Program-made: the position numbers and the translations under genes | Assembly (NCBI GenBank): GCA_947396885.1 | Contig: OX377201.1 | Location: forward strand, 68,670,983 to 68,734,982 | Reading direction: 5' to 3' | Source: Heligmosomoides polygyrus polygyrus | Lineage: Eukaryota; Nematoda; Chromadorea; Rhabditida; Heligmosomidae | DNA length: 64,000 nt | Part shown: piece after piece, positions 22,146 to 32,408 of the stretch | Layout: every line of letters begins with the position of its first letter | Position numbering within the stretch: the stretch's first letter is position 1 | The notes under the pieces: generated by a model | Databases searched by the model: none | Seen by the model: only the letters and a program-made list of their open reading frames with translations | Told to the model about the DNA's origin: nothing

Positions 22146-22854
22146 ATGCGCTCTAAACTAAAATCACAGTCAGTGCTTCCTATTTTGAGGGATGACAATG
22201 GTACTCTCTCCAGGAACGACTTCCAAAAAGCTGAAGCACTGGCAAGGTTTTTTGCCTCCGTGTTTACTTCAAGAACAGAAAATGCTTTATTTGAACAAAA
22301 CAATGTTGACACAAATGCGAAGGCAGCTGAGCTGAAAATTCAGGGCCGCTTTGAATTTCTTGTGCAGGCAAGGGAAGTTCTAAATGTCATGAAGAGACTT
22401 AAATGCTCTACCAGCGCAACGTTTGACGGAATTCCACAAATAGTTTATAAAAAGTGTGCACCTTCTCTTTCTAAACCTTTGTCCATAATTTTTAACATCT
22501 CTTTAATTTACAGTGATGTACCCGAAATTTGGAAACAATCTATTATTACTGCTATTCCAAAAAATGCCAATCCAGAGTTAGTTTCTTCCTATCGCCCCTA
22601 GGCATCCTACTCCTATAAAAGTGTTGGAAAGCATTATTCGAGACAAAATACTACATACTCTATCTAAAAACAAAGCGATTCCGTTCCAGCAGCATGGTTT
22701 CATGTCAGATGCTTCCACCGCCACTCAACTTTCAGATTGTCTTTTTGATTGGAACCTTGCACTAAACTATGGGGATGCAGTTGATGTCATTTATTTCGAT
22801 CTGACAAAAGCTTTTGATAAGGTAGACCACGAAAAACTTAGTAAAGCTTATTAA
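22146..22854 (+). pseudogene. LINE reverse transcriptase, fingers and A box
   Basis: 22146-22601 encodes the RT entry: TFDGIPQIVYKKCAPSLS, IWKQSIITAIPK and SSYRP. A frame change then gives 22621-22854 with QQHGFMSDASTATQLSD and VIYFDLTKAFDKVDHEKL, the domain A box with its Asp. The frame closes at 22854 (KAY then stop). Confidence 0.75.
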
Positions 22855-22892
22855 TAAGCTATACCAGCTCGGGATAGAAGCGCCTCTCCTGA

Positions 22893-23384
22893 ATGATGTG
22901 TTCTTATTTATCTGGAAGGCTTATGCGTGTCAAGGTTGGTAACTATTTCTCGAGGAGTTATGCTTGCAGCAGTGGAGTTCCCCAAGGGGTTGTACTCTCC
23001 CTAATTCCGTTTCCGGTGTACACAAGCGATCTTCCTGCAAGCTTTACCACTGATCCTGTTGTGAAGGTACAGATGTATGCCGATGATATAAAGATTTATG
23101 GAGCTTATAACAATGACAATATGACTCATGTTCACCAGGCCTTATCCCAGTCTATCAATTATATGGTAGACTGGACTAACACATGGAAAATACCTGTGAA
23201 TCTCTCCAAAAGTTACACTCTCCACCTTGGAAATCAGCCCAATATGAGTTACAAGTTTAACAACTATGAACTCCAATCTGTATATGAGGACCTTGCGACC
23301 TTGGAATTTTTATTGATCATAAGCTTAATTTTGCAAAGCATATTGATGCTATTGTACGGAAAGCATTTTCCATTCTTTTTCTAA
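22893..23384 (+). pseudogene. LINE reverse transcriptase, palm with YADD
   Basis: Encodes SSGVPQGVVLSLIPFPVYTS (B box) and KVQMYADDIKIYG (C box with catalytic YADD), then DWTNTWKIPVNLSKS. The catalytic box is intact, but the upstream and downstream frames are broken. Confidence 0.75.
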
Positions 23385-23539
23385 TTTATAGAAACATTAA
23401 ATCTAATGTCAGAGCCCTACTGATTAGTTTATATAAGTCTTGTGTTATTCCAATAGTTGAGTATTGTTCACAGGTTTGGAGTCTTTTCACAAAGAAGTTT
23501 CAAGCAAAAATTGAGAGCGTTCAAAAAACCTTCACAAAA

Positions 23540-24028
23540 ATGTTGTTTTATAGGTGTGTATCCCTCACGAATGATTTTGGAGAGCTTCCAAATTATCAAG
23601 AGAGGCTCAGGCTTTTTAACCTTATGAGCTTCCTTTATAGACGCATGTTCAATGACTTAGTTTTGTGCTTTAAAGTTTTGAAAGGAGAATCTCGGCTTAG
23701 TGCTAGCAAGTATTGGACATTTTTGCCAACGATGGGTCATCGAAATATCTATAGATTCCATTGTCCCAAAATAAAGAGAAAGAATCGTGAAAAAGTCTTC
23801 AACTCCCTTTTCTTTCGTGGTGCTCGTTGGTTACAGATGTTGCCGCCTCCTAGAAGCTCCAAATGTGGGTGTTTTAAAATGAGGTTGAAGAAAATAGATT
23901 TGCTTGCAACTTGCACATTGTTGACATTATCTAGAAGCAATGTTCGGTTTCTTATTTTATTTTTATTCTCTTTTTTTCCTATTTTTCCTAAATTTCTCAC
24001 ATTCTGTTGTTTTTGTCTCACTAGTTAG
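23540..24028 (+). pseudogene. LINE C-terminal domain
   Basis: Encodes NYQERLRLFNLMSFLYRR and NSLFFRGARWLQMLPPPRSS, the conserved C-terminal block of this LINE family (compare 465-854). The ORF runs past the domain into a T-rich region. The 3' UTR occupies 24029-24540. Confidence 0.7.
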
Positions 24029-24574
24029 CCCTTCAACAACCCCTGCTTTTGTTTCTGTGTTATGTTTTCTTTTCTAAATTGTATCCTTGATGATTTCCTT
24101 ATTCTCATCACTTAGTTTTAATAATATTTCCTATTTTTTCTTCGTTTTGTGTTTGTTGTTTGTTTTTCTCTACATTTGCCTTCCCAAAATTTCCTTACCC
24201 TTTTTTCCCACGTTTCCCCAAGCAGCAGTTATGTAGGCACTGATGAAGTCGACGGACCTACTAAGTTGGTATCCGGAGCCGTTACTCTCGAACGACTTGC
24301 AGTGTTTGGCGGGCCACTGCTCCTCTTCGTCAGTTTCCCACTATTTCCCATTGTTCCGGCCTGTTCATAGCTGTCTTGTTGTATCATAATTGACTAATTC
24401 TTCTGCAGATATCGCGTCCTCACTCTTCAATACTGTTCTGAGCTTAAAGTTTTGATATGTTGAGGTTTTCATTTTATTCTCATTTGTTTCACTAAGTATA
24501 CCGTGTCCTTATAGTTGTCCTTGCGCACAATTATGGTGCAAATAAATAAATAAATAAAAAGTCAGTATAGTATA

Positions 24575-25800
24575 GTATATATAATTTGCTAGACCTCCGC
24601 TTTTTGCAGTGGGTGGCCAAAACGAATCAGCAGAGGAGGCTGTTTGCGATTGGAGCAGCTGATTTCCCACATTTTCCGGGTATTGCACGTTTTCGGAGTA
24701 TCTCCAACATGGCGTGCGTCGCCAGTGCTCTGCCATTCCAGGAATCCTCCGAGAGTACGCCGTGCACAATGCATGTAGGATCGAGCCTGTCAGTCGATCG
24801 GGCACGACAGCTTGTAGAGAGAGCGTTTGAGGAGTTTTCTCAGAAATTCCCAACCGCCCTACTCAGGAATCGCTGTACTCTGTCCCGGCAGGACATTGGA
24901 GTGCGCCGTGCACAATATATATATTGGATTGAGCCTATCAATCGAATAGGCGCGACCGCTCGCAAATTACACGCGGGCGTGTTCTGAGCGCAATAATTGT
25001 GTTGTAAGTTTGAAATTTTCCGGCTGCAACTTGTGGGTTTTGTACGAAGTGGAAAGTTCTAGAAGTGCGTTAAAACACAGCATCGTAGCTTATGATTGAA
25101 CAAGGAGACTGCGGTGCGAAAATGAAGGTCAACCTTGTGTAACACGGTTCTGTCGACTACTGTGGGAAGGCGGCGAAAACTAACGACATGCAAATGCGTG
25201 GGCGAGCATGACACAGAAAGCGCTTTGCGATGAAATGCTCGCAGCACTTTGCGATGACTCGGGTCAGGATCACCGATTTTGCTCAAACTTCGTTTAAGGG
25301 CAGTGGTTATTCAGTGGCGAATTATCACTCGTCTCGCCCAATGGGGATCGGAACGCCTTAACAAGGGAACTATCTGAACGGTACGCCGGAACGGCAAGGA
25401 CGAGTACTCAAGGGAGAATCTCCGTCCTCCAATTAGTAACAGAACATGTTTTGTTTTTGCCGAATCCTTGAGGCAAACGAGTAGGAGGGTATAATGATTA
25501 AGGGTCCGGAGAGCGAGCTCACCACGGCAGTGCAAGATGCTGCTGAAGTGGACTGGGTGGGGCAGTGGTAGAAGGGCCGCATAATGTTCGTGATGTCGAG
25601 GGTTCTCTTCCCATGCTACGTCGCGTTTTTGCATTTTTACCATAGTATCGGATTTCCATAGAGATTTCTATATCTGAACTTGTTTTTAGAGTTTGCTATG
25701 GTAAGATGTTTTTACTACTTATTTTTTGTTTACATCTCGTAATTGACAAGCAAGGTCAGAAATATGCCAAATGCGATTATATATGAAATATTTGTGAATA
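24575..25800 (+). repeat. Inner left arm of foldback element
   Basis: Reverse complement of about 26740-27900. Conserved blocks include CAGTGGGTGGCCA (24609), GTTCTGAGCGCAATAA (24980), GAACATGTTTTGTTTTTGCC (25441) and GGTAAGATGTTTTTACTACT (25699). Confidence 0.8.
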
Positions 25801-26739
25801 ACTTCAGCACCAATGATACACAGGGGCAAAGAGCATATAACAGTAGGACCGATCCCAGTAGCGCAACGCAGCAACGCAGCAACTTATGAATGCTACTGTT
25901 TCTTCACATCCTGACTCATCAAATGGGCCAAGGTCTTCCGGGAATGCCATTCCACTCTTTTCGAAGCATCCAGGAAGTGTCGTCGAATAGCCAGCCTTGT
26001 ACCACGCGAACTCAATCTGCATTTCCAGACGAGGATGGCATAACAGTCGATACTCCAGTGACACAATCTTCAAATTTACAAATATTTTATTGTTTCACAG
26101 TTCCTGCCCAGTGGGACTCCGCTGCAGCCCAAGCCAGGAATCGCGATACAGTGCACTTTCCCTAGTTCTTAAATTTGTACAGGATAACAATTCTAGTATA
26201 GCCTAGCCTTTTCCCCCGAAACGATATGTCCTCCCCTCCCCAAAAAGCAATAGTGCCTTCACTGGTTAGTGGTCTCGTAACCCCGGCACAATTCTCTTCT
26301 GGTTGAAACTCTTGGTCCTCTTCTTCCACTACCTCCAACTTCTCCAGTTCGTCGATTTCCAGATGTCGCAGTTGAAATCCTGTAGGATACTTGCTATCCT
26401 TTCCGCCAGCTTCATATCGTCTCTCGAAGGGACAGCATCCAGTGGAGGTCCTCATTTCAGTGTCAGTAGTGAATGGCCACTCGAGGGTTAGCAGATATTG
26501 TAAAGTCAGTGTTGGCGGCAGACTGCGCTACTTTGTAAGCATAATAGAGAGGACAATATTGATCGAGGTGGTAGGTCAAGTTGAAGACCATTGGTACCCT
26601 TCTACATTGTGCGTGCACTGGTGACACTCGCCTTACCGACACTAATAAATTGCATTTGAAGCATTTCCTAGCTTTCTGTCGCTGTTTCATGTTGTTACTG
26701 GGTAAAAATTTCTAACATTGACAATCAGAACAATTTATT
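25801..26739 (-). other. Unique centre of foldback element
   Basis: A 0.94-kb segment between the arms with no match elsewhere in the window. On the minus strand it contains three short open stretches: 26690-26463 (KQRQKARKCFKCNLLVS...), 26455-26165 (rich in Glu, HLEIDELEKLEVVEEEDQEF) and 26073-25807 (Cys-rich). None is recognised and none looks like a transposase. It could be a captured host fragment or degenerate cargo. Confidence 0.4.
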
Positions 26740-28207
26740 GGACTTAAAGTTTCATATGAAATCGCAGTTGGCATATTTCGGACGTTGCTGGTGAATTACG
26801 AGATGTTGACAAATAATAAGTAGTAAAAACATCTTACCCTAGCAAACTCCAAAAACAAGTTCAGACATGGAAATCTCTATGGAAATCCGATACTATAGCA
26901 AAAGTACAAAAACGCGTCACAGTACGGGAACCGAACCGTCGACCTCACGAACATGAGGCACTGCGACACTCGGTCCATGGCAACAGCATCTTGCGCTGCC
27001 GTGGTAAGCTCGCTTTCCGGACCCTTAACCATTACACCCTCCTATTCGTTTATCTCGAGGATTCGGCAGAAACAAAACATGTTCTGTTACTATATGGAGT
27101 ACGGAGGTTCTCCCTATAGTATTCGTTCTTGCCGTTCCAGCGTATCGTTCAGAGAGCTCCCTTGTACAAGCACGCCTCACGTTGCAGGCGCACTGGGCCG
27201 CTTGATGAGTCATCATGAATATGTCGGTATTCATGACAACGTCATTATCCTCTACCGCACCCTAAAGCGCCCTCGTCTTCGATGCGAAATTGTTAAAAAA
27301 TCGATGTTCCCAGAATTCGCTCTAAAATGGCAGATGGGGCTAAAGCAGTTTAGGCATCTGGGGAGTTGCGAGCATGTCATCGTAAAGCGCTTTCAGTCTC
27401 GTGCTCGCCCACGCCTTTGCATGCGTTATTTCGATACGCTTTTTGATCTTCCTATTGCCTACATAATCCACAAGTTGCAGCCGGAAAGTTTCAAACTTGA
27501 CAGAGTTATTGCGCTCAGAACACGCCCGCAGGTGCAGTTTGCGAGCGGTCGCGCCCACCCTATTGACAGATTCGATCCTATATAAATTGTGCATGGCGTA
27601 GGTTTCCCCAAGGTTTCTCCGGGACGGAGCACAGCAATGCCTAAGTAGAGCGGGTGAGAATTTCGGATAAAACTCCTCAAACCTCACTCTACAAGCTGTC
27701 GCACCCGCTCGATTAAGAGGTTCGATCGTACATGTATTGTGCACGGCGACGCGGACGGTTCCTGGCACGACAGAGTACTGGCGACGTACGCCATGTTTGA
27801 GATAGTCCGAAAACATTATAGGAAATAAGCTGCTCCAATCGCAAAGAGACTGCTCCAATCAATTCTGGCCACCCACTGCGAAAATGCGGTAGTCTTGTGA
27901 AATTGTATATATGTTTGTGTAGATCTCGAAGAGACGAATCGAACGGTGCCATTTAGAATTGTGAGCATGCAACTGTTTTCGACGGTTTGAGACCGGCTAT
28001 TCGTCCGCAACCGCCTTTCGCAATGGAGCGCAAGTTTTCAATTTCGGACATTTTCATGGCTCCATATGAAGCATGAATAAAAAAACGATAAAGCTTGAGC
28101 TCCTGAGCTGAAATATATCCTTGCTTTTCGAAATGGCAAAAGGACGCAAAAATCGCAAAGTCGCGGTTTTTGCGGCGTCAATTCAAAAGAGGAGTCCGCT
28201 AGTGTAT
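26740..28207 (-). repeat. Right arm of foldback element
   Basis: Inverted partner of 19812-20165 plus 24575-25800. The outer hairpin (CGCAAAGTCGCGGTTTTTGC region, about 28150-28180) is preserved. The right arm lacks the LINE and so shows the uninterrupted arm sequence. Confidence 0.8.
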
Positions 28208-28703
28208 GTAGATGCCACCGCTCTTCACGCGTTTGCGGCCCCCAAGTGTTCATAGTTGCAATATTCGATCACAGTTTAAGACATCTGGTAAAAAACCGCG
28301 ATTTCGGTAAAGTCCTCAAAAGCTGGCGTATGTCGGGAGATTTATTCTACCTCTAAACAACAGAAGCGTATTTCTCAGAACAGTGCTTAACAAGTTAGTT
28401 TTAAAACTGGATCGGGGGCAGCATGAGTATGTACGGTTACTGGACGCTCTGGCTAAAATAGATAAAAACATGTAACAAAATCTAAAGTTGTTCTTTGAAA
28501 TCGAATTCTCTTCAAAATTACATATACCATTTGCTATTCAGTCATTCTACTCGATTTTAGATAAATTTGTGCATAAACGTCAGCTCCGGTTAGGACGCGA
28601 CTCCCTTTATTACACAGATTTTTTCTGGGCCCTTCAAACGCATTCTAATGAGATTACAATTGTACTATTAAATGTGTTCATTCTAATGAGAGACTGTAGT
28701 TAA

Positions 28704-28967
28704 CCCTTTCACGACATTGTCCGACGATGTCGTCGGACACCATCATAAAAATAGTTCATGAAAAATTATAACACATTTAATAGTACAATTGTAATCAATG
28801 AGTCCACTAATAGCTACGGTCAAGGTGGTCCACGGGAAACTTTATTGTTACTGTTTTTCATATCTAACAAATAATACAAATGAAATAATAGAAATAAACA
28901 GCGCGCGAGAAAGTTGTGCGCTGTCCCACGTGGCAGTCACCTGAAAATCGCGCGTGTTGTGAAAGGG
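28704..28967 (+). mobile_element. piggyBac-like MITE
   Basis: A 264-bp element starting CCCTTTCACGACAT and ending TGTTGTGAAAGGG. TTAA (28700-28703) flanks it on the left and CTAA (28968-28971) on the right. TTAA duplication with CCC termini is the piggyBac pattern; the right target has one substitution. A GTCCGACGATGTCGTCGGAC palindrome lies at 28719-28738. No coding capacity. Confidence 0.75.
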
Positions 28968-28971
28968 CTAA

Positions 28972-30270
28972 GTAAATATGTAAGTAGTCAAGTGGTTAAT
29001 GACCCAGGATCTTTGTGATATTATACTTTGTAACCCAGTAAACATGCCAAATAAGACTTACATATATTAAGTTACGAATCTAATGCACAATTTTTCGCGT
29101 CTCTTCCTACAGAATATTCGTACAGATCGGGAATTGGAGCTCGTATTTTCACTTGTCACGTACACAGCTTTGTAAAGAATTCCTTCCAGAATCACTACGA
29201 AATTCTCCCGCTAAAAGTTGAAATTGGGCCTGTGAGGAGCATTAATAGATCTTTGCAGAAACTCCCACACTGAGCCATCGATACCCGTGTTTGTGGCGGA
29301 AAGTAACTGAGATATTCACTAATAAAGCAGTAGCTGCTACGAAGTCTTAATCATGCCAAGGAAGAAAAACGTTATTATTGACTTAGTCATTAGCCACAGT
29401 ACCCTTTGGTAATTCTATAAATATCTTTTAACACCCAACAGGTTATTTTTAAGCAACGGATAAAAATATTTGTCTTGACTACTTAGCTTGCTGTTAAACT
29501 GTTTCATTAGTATCCAGTCTCACCGGTGTTCTAGAAATACTTCTGAGCCAGCACCGGTCTCTATAGTCTTTTAAATTAGCAATAGTAATCAATATTTATA
29601 TTCCTTTTAGCAAATCGTTCATCAATTTCAGATGTGCGTAATAAAATAGTTTGGTTATTTGAAGAGCAAGAAGAGCCAGAGTCACTAACATGTTACCTTG
29701 TAGAGTATATTCTAGGAGAATGGCACACTTGGTTAGTCTGCACACTAGTCCACGCAGAAGAATTGGAACTAGACTTGTTCGGAATAGGTGAAACGCTAGT
29801 TTCTATAATCTAGCCGCATGAAGTAAATGTGTCTGCGTAACTTCATCTGTCACGGTCTATTTATAATATCGTATGTTGAACGGAAACAGAATTGAGCATT
29901 CCGGGCACGATACTGTTGCCTGTCAAACATAATATGCGGATGATGGAAAAGAATGCGATGAAGATATCTAACATGAATGGATCGAGGGGCAGAGATGCGC
30001 TGAACATGACGGACTTACACCCTCTAGCAGTCTAACCAGCTGCTGTGCACAAAACAATCACCCTGTACTCGAACCTATTCTAAGCTTAAAAAAGGAAAAC
30101 GAAAGGAAAGGATCTTCAAGCGATGTGGAAGGATTAAGGTGTCGAGGAAAAAGAGCTTATGTTGCGAATCGGTGGCCCCGCTCGCGAGAGTACATGCCCC
30201 TTTTTAGCGAAGCCCCCCGTTCGCCCCGTGGTGGTGCAAGGGAACCAAGAATCCAGGGACCCAGGACGAT
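28972..30270 (+). other. AT-rich stretch without recognised feature
   Basis: No ORF of interest, RNA gene or repeat match seen up to the hairpin at 30275. Base composition shifts to GC-rich after about 30170. Confidence 0.5.
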
Positions 30271-30274
30271 ATAA

Positions 30275-30410
30275 GGCCTTTGTTATACCACCGCTCACCC
30301 CAAGCGACGCCTAATGATATGCTCCCATATCGATCGCGTCGCGTCGCTCGATCGATATGGGAGCATATCATTAGGCATCGCTCGGGGAGAGCGATGGTAT
30401 AACATAGGCC
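30275..30410 (+). repeat. 136-bp imperfect hairpin
   Basis: Arms of about 62 bp (30275-30336 and 30349-30410), with roughly six mismatches, flank a short CG-rich loop. The innermost 25 pairs around ATGATATGCTCCCATATCGA are perfect. It may be a small hairpin MITE or a small-RNA precursor-like structure. Confidence 0.8.
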
Positions 30411-31404
30411 TAAGGGAGACCCCATGATGTGAATACGCCACGCCCCCTCCCTGGCAGACGGGGACCCGTGCGGTAACCTTTAGCCCCTTGCGCTGGACAC
30501 GCACCACACGTGAGCCGCGGGTGCCTACGGGCGTGCTGTGGTGAACCCGGACTGTAGTGAGCAGGCACATCCCCAAATATTATCCGACACATCATAGAAC
30601 CCAACGACACACAACAAAGTCCCAACATGACATAACCCAACGGCAAATATACACAGTACCAATACCGACAATGTACTATTAGGAGACTCACCACCTTCTT
30701 CGTCGTATGCGGCACAATATGTATATTGTCACGGTTTATTCCATACATCATCATTACTCGACCACAATAGAATACAGCACAGGAATACTAGATAACATGG
30801 AGGAATGTAAGATAGACGGGACCACTCCGGCTAGGATGACTGGCTCTCTGAGGGTAGGCGAGCCCCATCCGGGCTCGCCGTCCTCCCTGGAGTGCAGCCG
30901 GCTGTAATGAGTAGTGAGGAGTGGCAAGGCTGCGCTCGGAGAGTCCCCGTGATGATGTTAGAAGCAGGCTTACAAGTGCGGCGCCCCAGAGCCGCGCCCG
31001 CTCAGCCACTTGACGTGACAACGGAAGTATAGAATGGACTTGGCGGCGGGCGGCGCACAGCCGGCCCGCCGATCAATAGCGTGCGCGGGCAGGCCGGATC
31101 TCTGAGGCGCCTCATCGGGGTCCCGAACGGATACGGTAGCGCGGGGAGTTCGAAATAGAAGGGGGCACCTATAGCATTCGCGACAACTTAAGTGCCTTCG
31201 AGGTGCTAACCGAGGCAACATGTCATGGGAGTGATACGCTGTAATGCGGTTTAATCCCGCACATCATGCTCTTTAGAAGGAGTGTGATCTATCGCTGTTT
31301 TCGGTGGTTTACGCTAACGGTTCTACATGGATCTCAGAGAGGCACCAACGGCCCGTTTGCTGATGTCCACAGCTGTCGGGCATGTAATGTATTTTTTTCT
31401 TATT
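30411..31404 (+). other. GC-rich stretch without recognised gene
   Basis: Contains a small stem GGCGAGCC/GGGCTCGCC (30858-30880) but no convincing ORF. The composition resembles the GC-rich 5' region of the RTE at 31908, but I could not align the two. Confidence 0.4.
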
Positions 31405-31490
31405 TCAGTCTAGTGATACGGGAGGCGATTTGAAAATGCGTTTCGCATCCGAAAAGGGATTGAATAACGCCGTCCTTTATCCTTTATTAT
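31405..31490 (+). mobile_element. SINE 3' fragment
   Basis: GGGATTGAATAACGCCGTCC followed by TTTATCCTTTATT matches the 3' end of the tRNA-derived SINE family (for example 48096-48150, minus). The 5' tRNA-like part is missing. Confidence 0.65.
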
Positions 31491-31774
31491 TATCAGCCTA
31501 GTGGAGTGGTGCATGTAAACCGGAAGGGGATGCTAACTTGAGAGAAATAGGCAATCGGAAGTTCGCCACGCCTTCCAGCACGTCGACTGAACTCATCGCA
31601 TTTCTTCGTTCAAGGTCATCTTAACCATTTTCCGTCACGATACACTCACCTACAATTACTAGGCGACACCGAAGTCTTTTTAGGTGAGCTGGTGTGGTGA
31701 AGGCAGCCGTCTCGATACTTGCGTCACGGAGCCTCACGAGCTGAATATCGTGAAGGCAAGTCAGAATGAGGACA

Positions 31775-31829
31775 AAATTTGGGTGCTGCTTTAATCGGCT
31801 TTATGCCCATTAAAGCAGCACCCAAATTT
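31775..31829 (+). repeat. Perfect 21-bp inverted repeat
   Basis: AAATTTGGGTGCTGCTTTAA plus T at 31775-31795 is perfectly complementary to 31809-31829, with a 13-nt loop. Isolated; no element could be assigned. Confidence 0.9.
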
Positions 31830-31910
31830 CAGCAGCATAGAAAAGACAATTATTCAAGAAAAGAGTCAAGTACAAAGCCCGAATAATTTGTCGTTACCTT
31901 AACATCCACG

Positions 31911-31960
31911 GATCTCCCTCGATAGAGAGCCTTCGGGCTCTCTTGTTAAGAGGGATCTCG
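31911..31960 (+). other. 5'-UTR nested hairpin of RTE
   Basis: GAGAGCC-TTCG-GGCTCTC forms a perfect 7-bp stem with a UUCG tetraloop at 31925-31942. CCCTC and GAGGG outside it can pair to extend the structure. It sits within the first 50 bases of the element. I could not fit the HDV-like layout found at the other RTE. Confidence 0.6.
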
Positions 31961-32408
31961 GGCCGCTTGTCGCAGGGCCACGTGGCGCGTCCCCGGGTGG
32001 TGGATAGGGGAATTAAACGCGAACCAAATGCGACCGTGTACTGCCCAGAGACGCAGGTGGGATGCAGGGGATGGACTCCTTGCTCCTGCTGTGTCAGATC
32101 GATGCGTTCCTTGTGCGTGGGAGCGTTCATGTTCATGCACAGTGTGCGTGGATGTGTCCGTTACTGTGCGGATTGTAACTGTGTCGGCTCGGCCAAAAGC
32201 TTGCACTCGGTAGACTGGGAGTACATGTAAGGCGATTCGAGGCCGCCTTAAGTCTCGCCCCGTCCCTTCGGGCAGTCTGGCTGGCTGCCCGGAGTACCCC
32301 GCCCGCACGTCAGAGCCTGACTAGCTACCCGTGTTGTATTCCAGTCAAACACAGCAGCACTAAAGGGCCTCATTCCCCTACCCCGAAAGAGCCCCCATTT
32401 CTGCAGCG

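Larger units (their letters stand above)
20170..24565 (+). mobile_element. CR1-like LINE inside foldback arm (decayed)
   Basis: Order: ORF1-like region (20500-21000), AP endonuclease (21110-21731), reverse transcriptase in several frames (22146-23384), C-terminal domain (23540-24028) and a 3' UTR ending in an AAATAAATAAATAAATAAAA tail near 24560. The tail type and C-terminal sequence match the fragment at 380-1582. Foldback-arm sequence resumes at about 24575, showing that this element inserted into the left arm. Frameshifts and stops in the RT core mean it cannot encode an active enzyme. Confidence 0.85.
19812..28207 (+). mobile_element. Foldback-type DNA element with 1.5-kb inverted arms
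   Basis: The left arm is 19812-20165 plus 24575-25800, interrupted by a LINE. The right arm is 26740-28207. Reverse-complementing the right arm reproduces the left in order: the outer terminus (CTTTTGAA..GACGCCGCAAAAA), GTCCGAAATT..AAAA..TTGCGCTCCATTGCGAA, the CAGTGGGTGGCCA block, the GAACATGTTTTGTTTTTGCC block and the innermost GGTAAGATGTTTTTACTACT block. Arm identity is roughly 80 percent. The centre, 25801-26739, is unique. Without the LINE the element is about 4.0 kb. No transposase was recognised. The target duplication is unclear because the outermost bases differ between ends. Confidence 0.8.

Noticed and set aside
31908..31990. HDV-like ribozyme at the second RTE
   Set aside because: The nested UUCG hairpin leaves no room for P3 and P1 strands in the required order and no suitable catalytic-C joiner was found.
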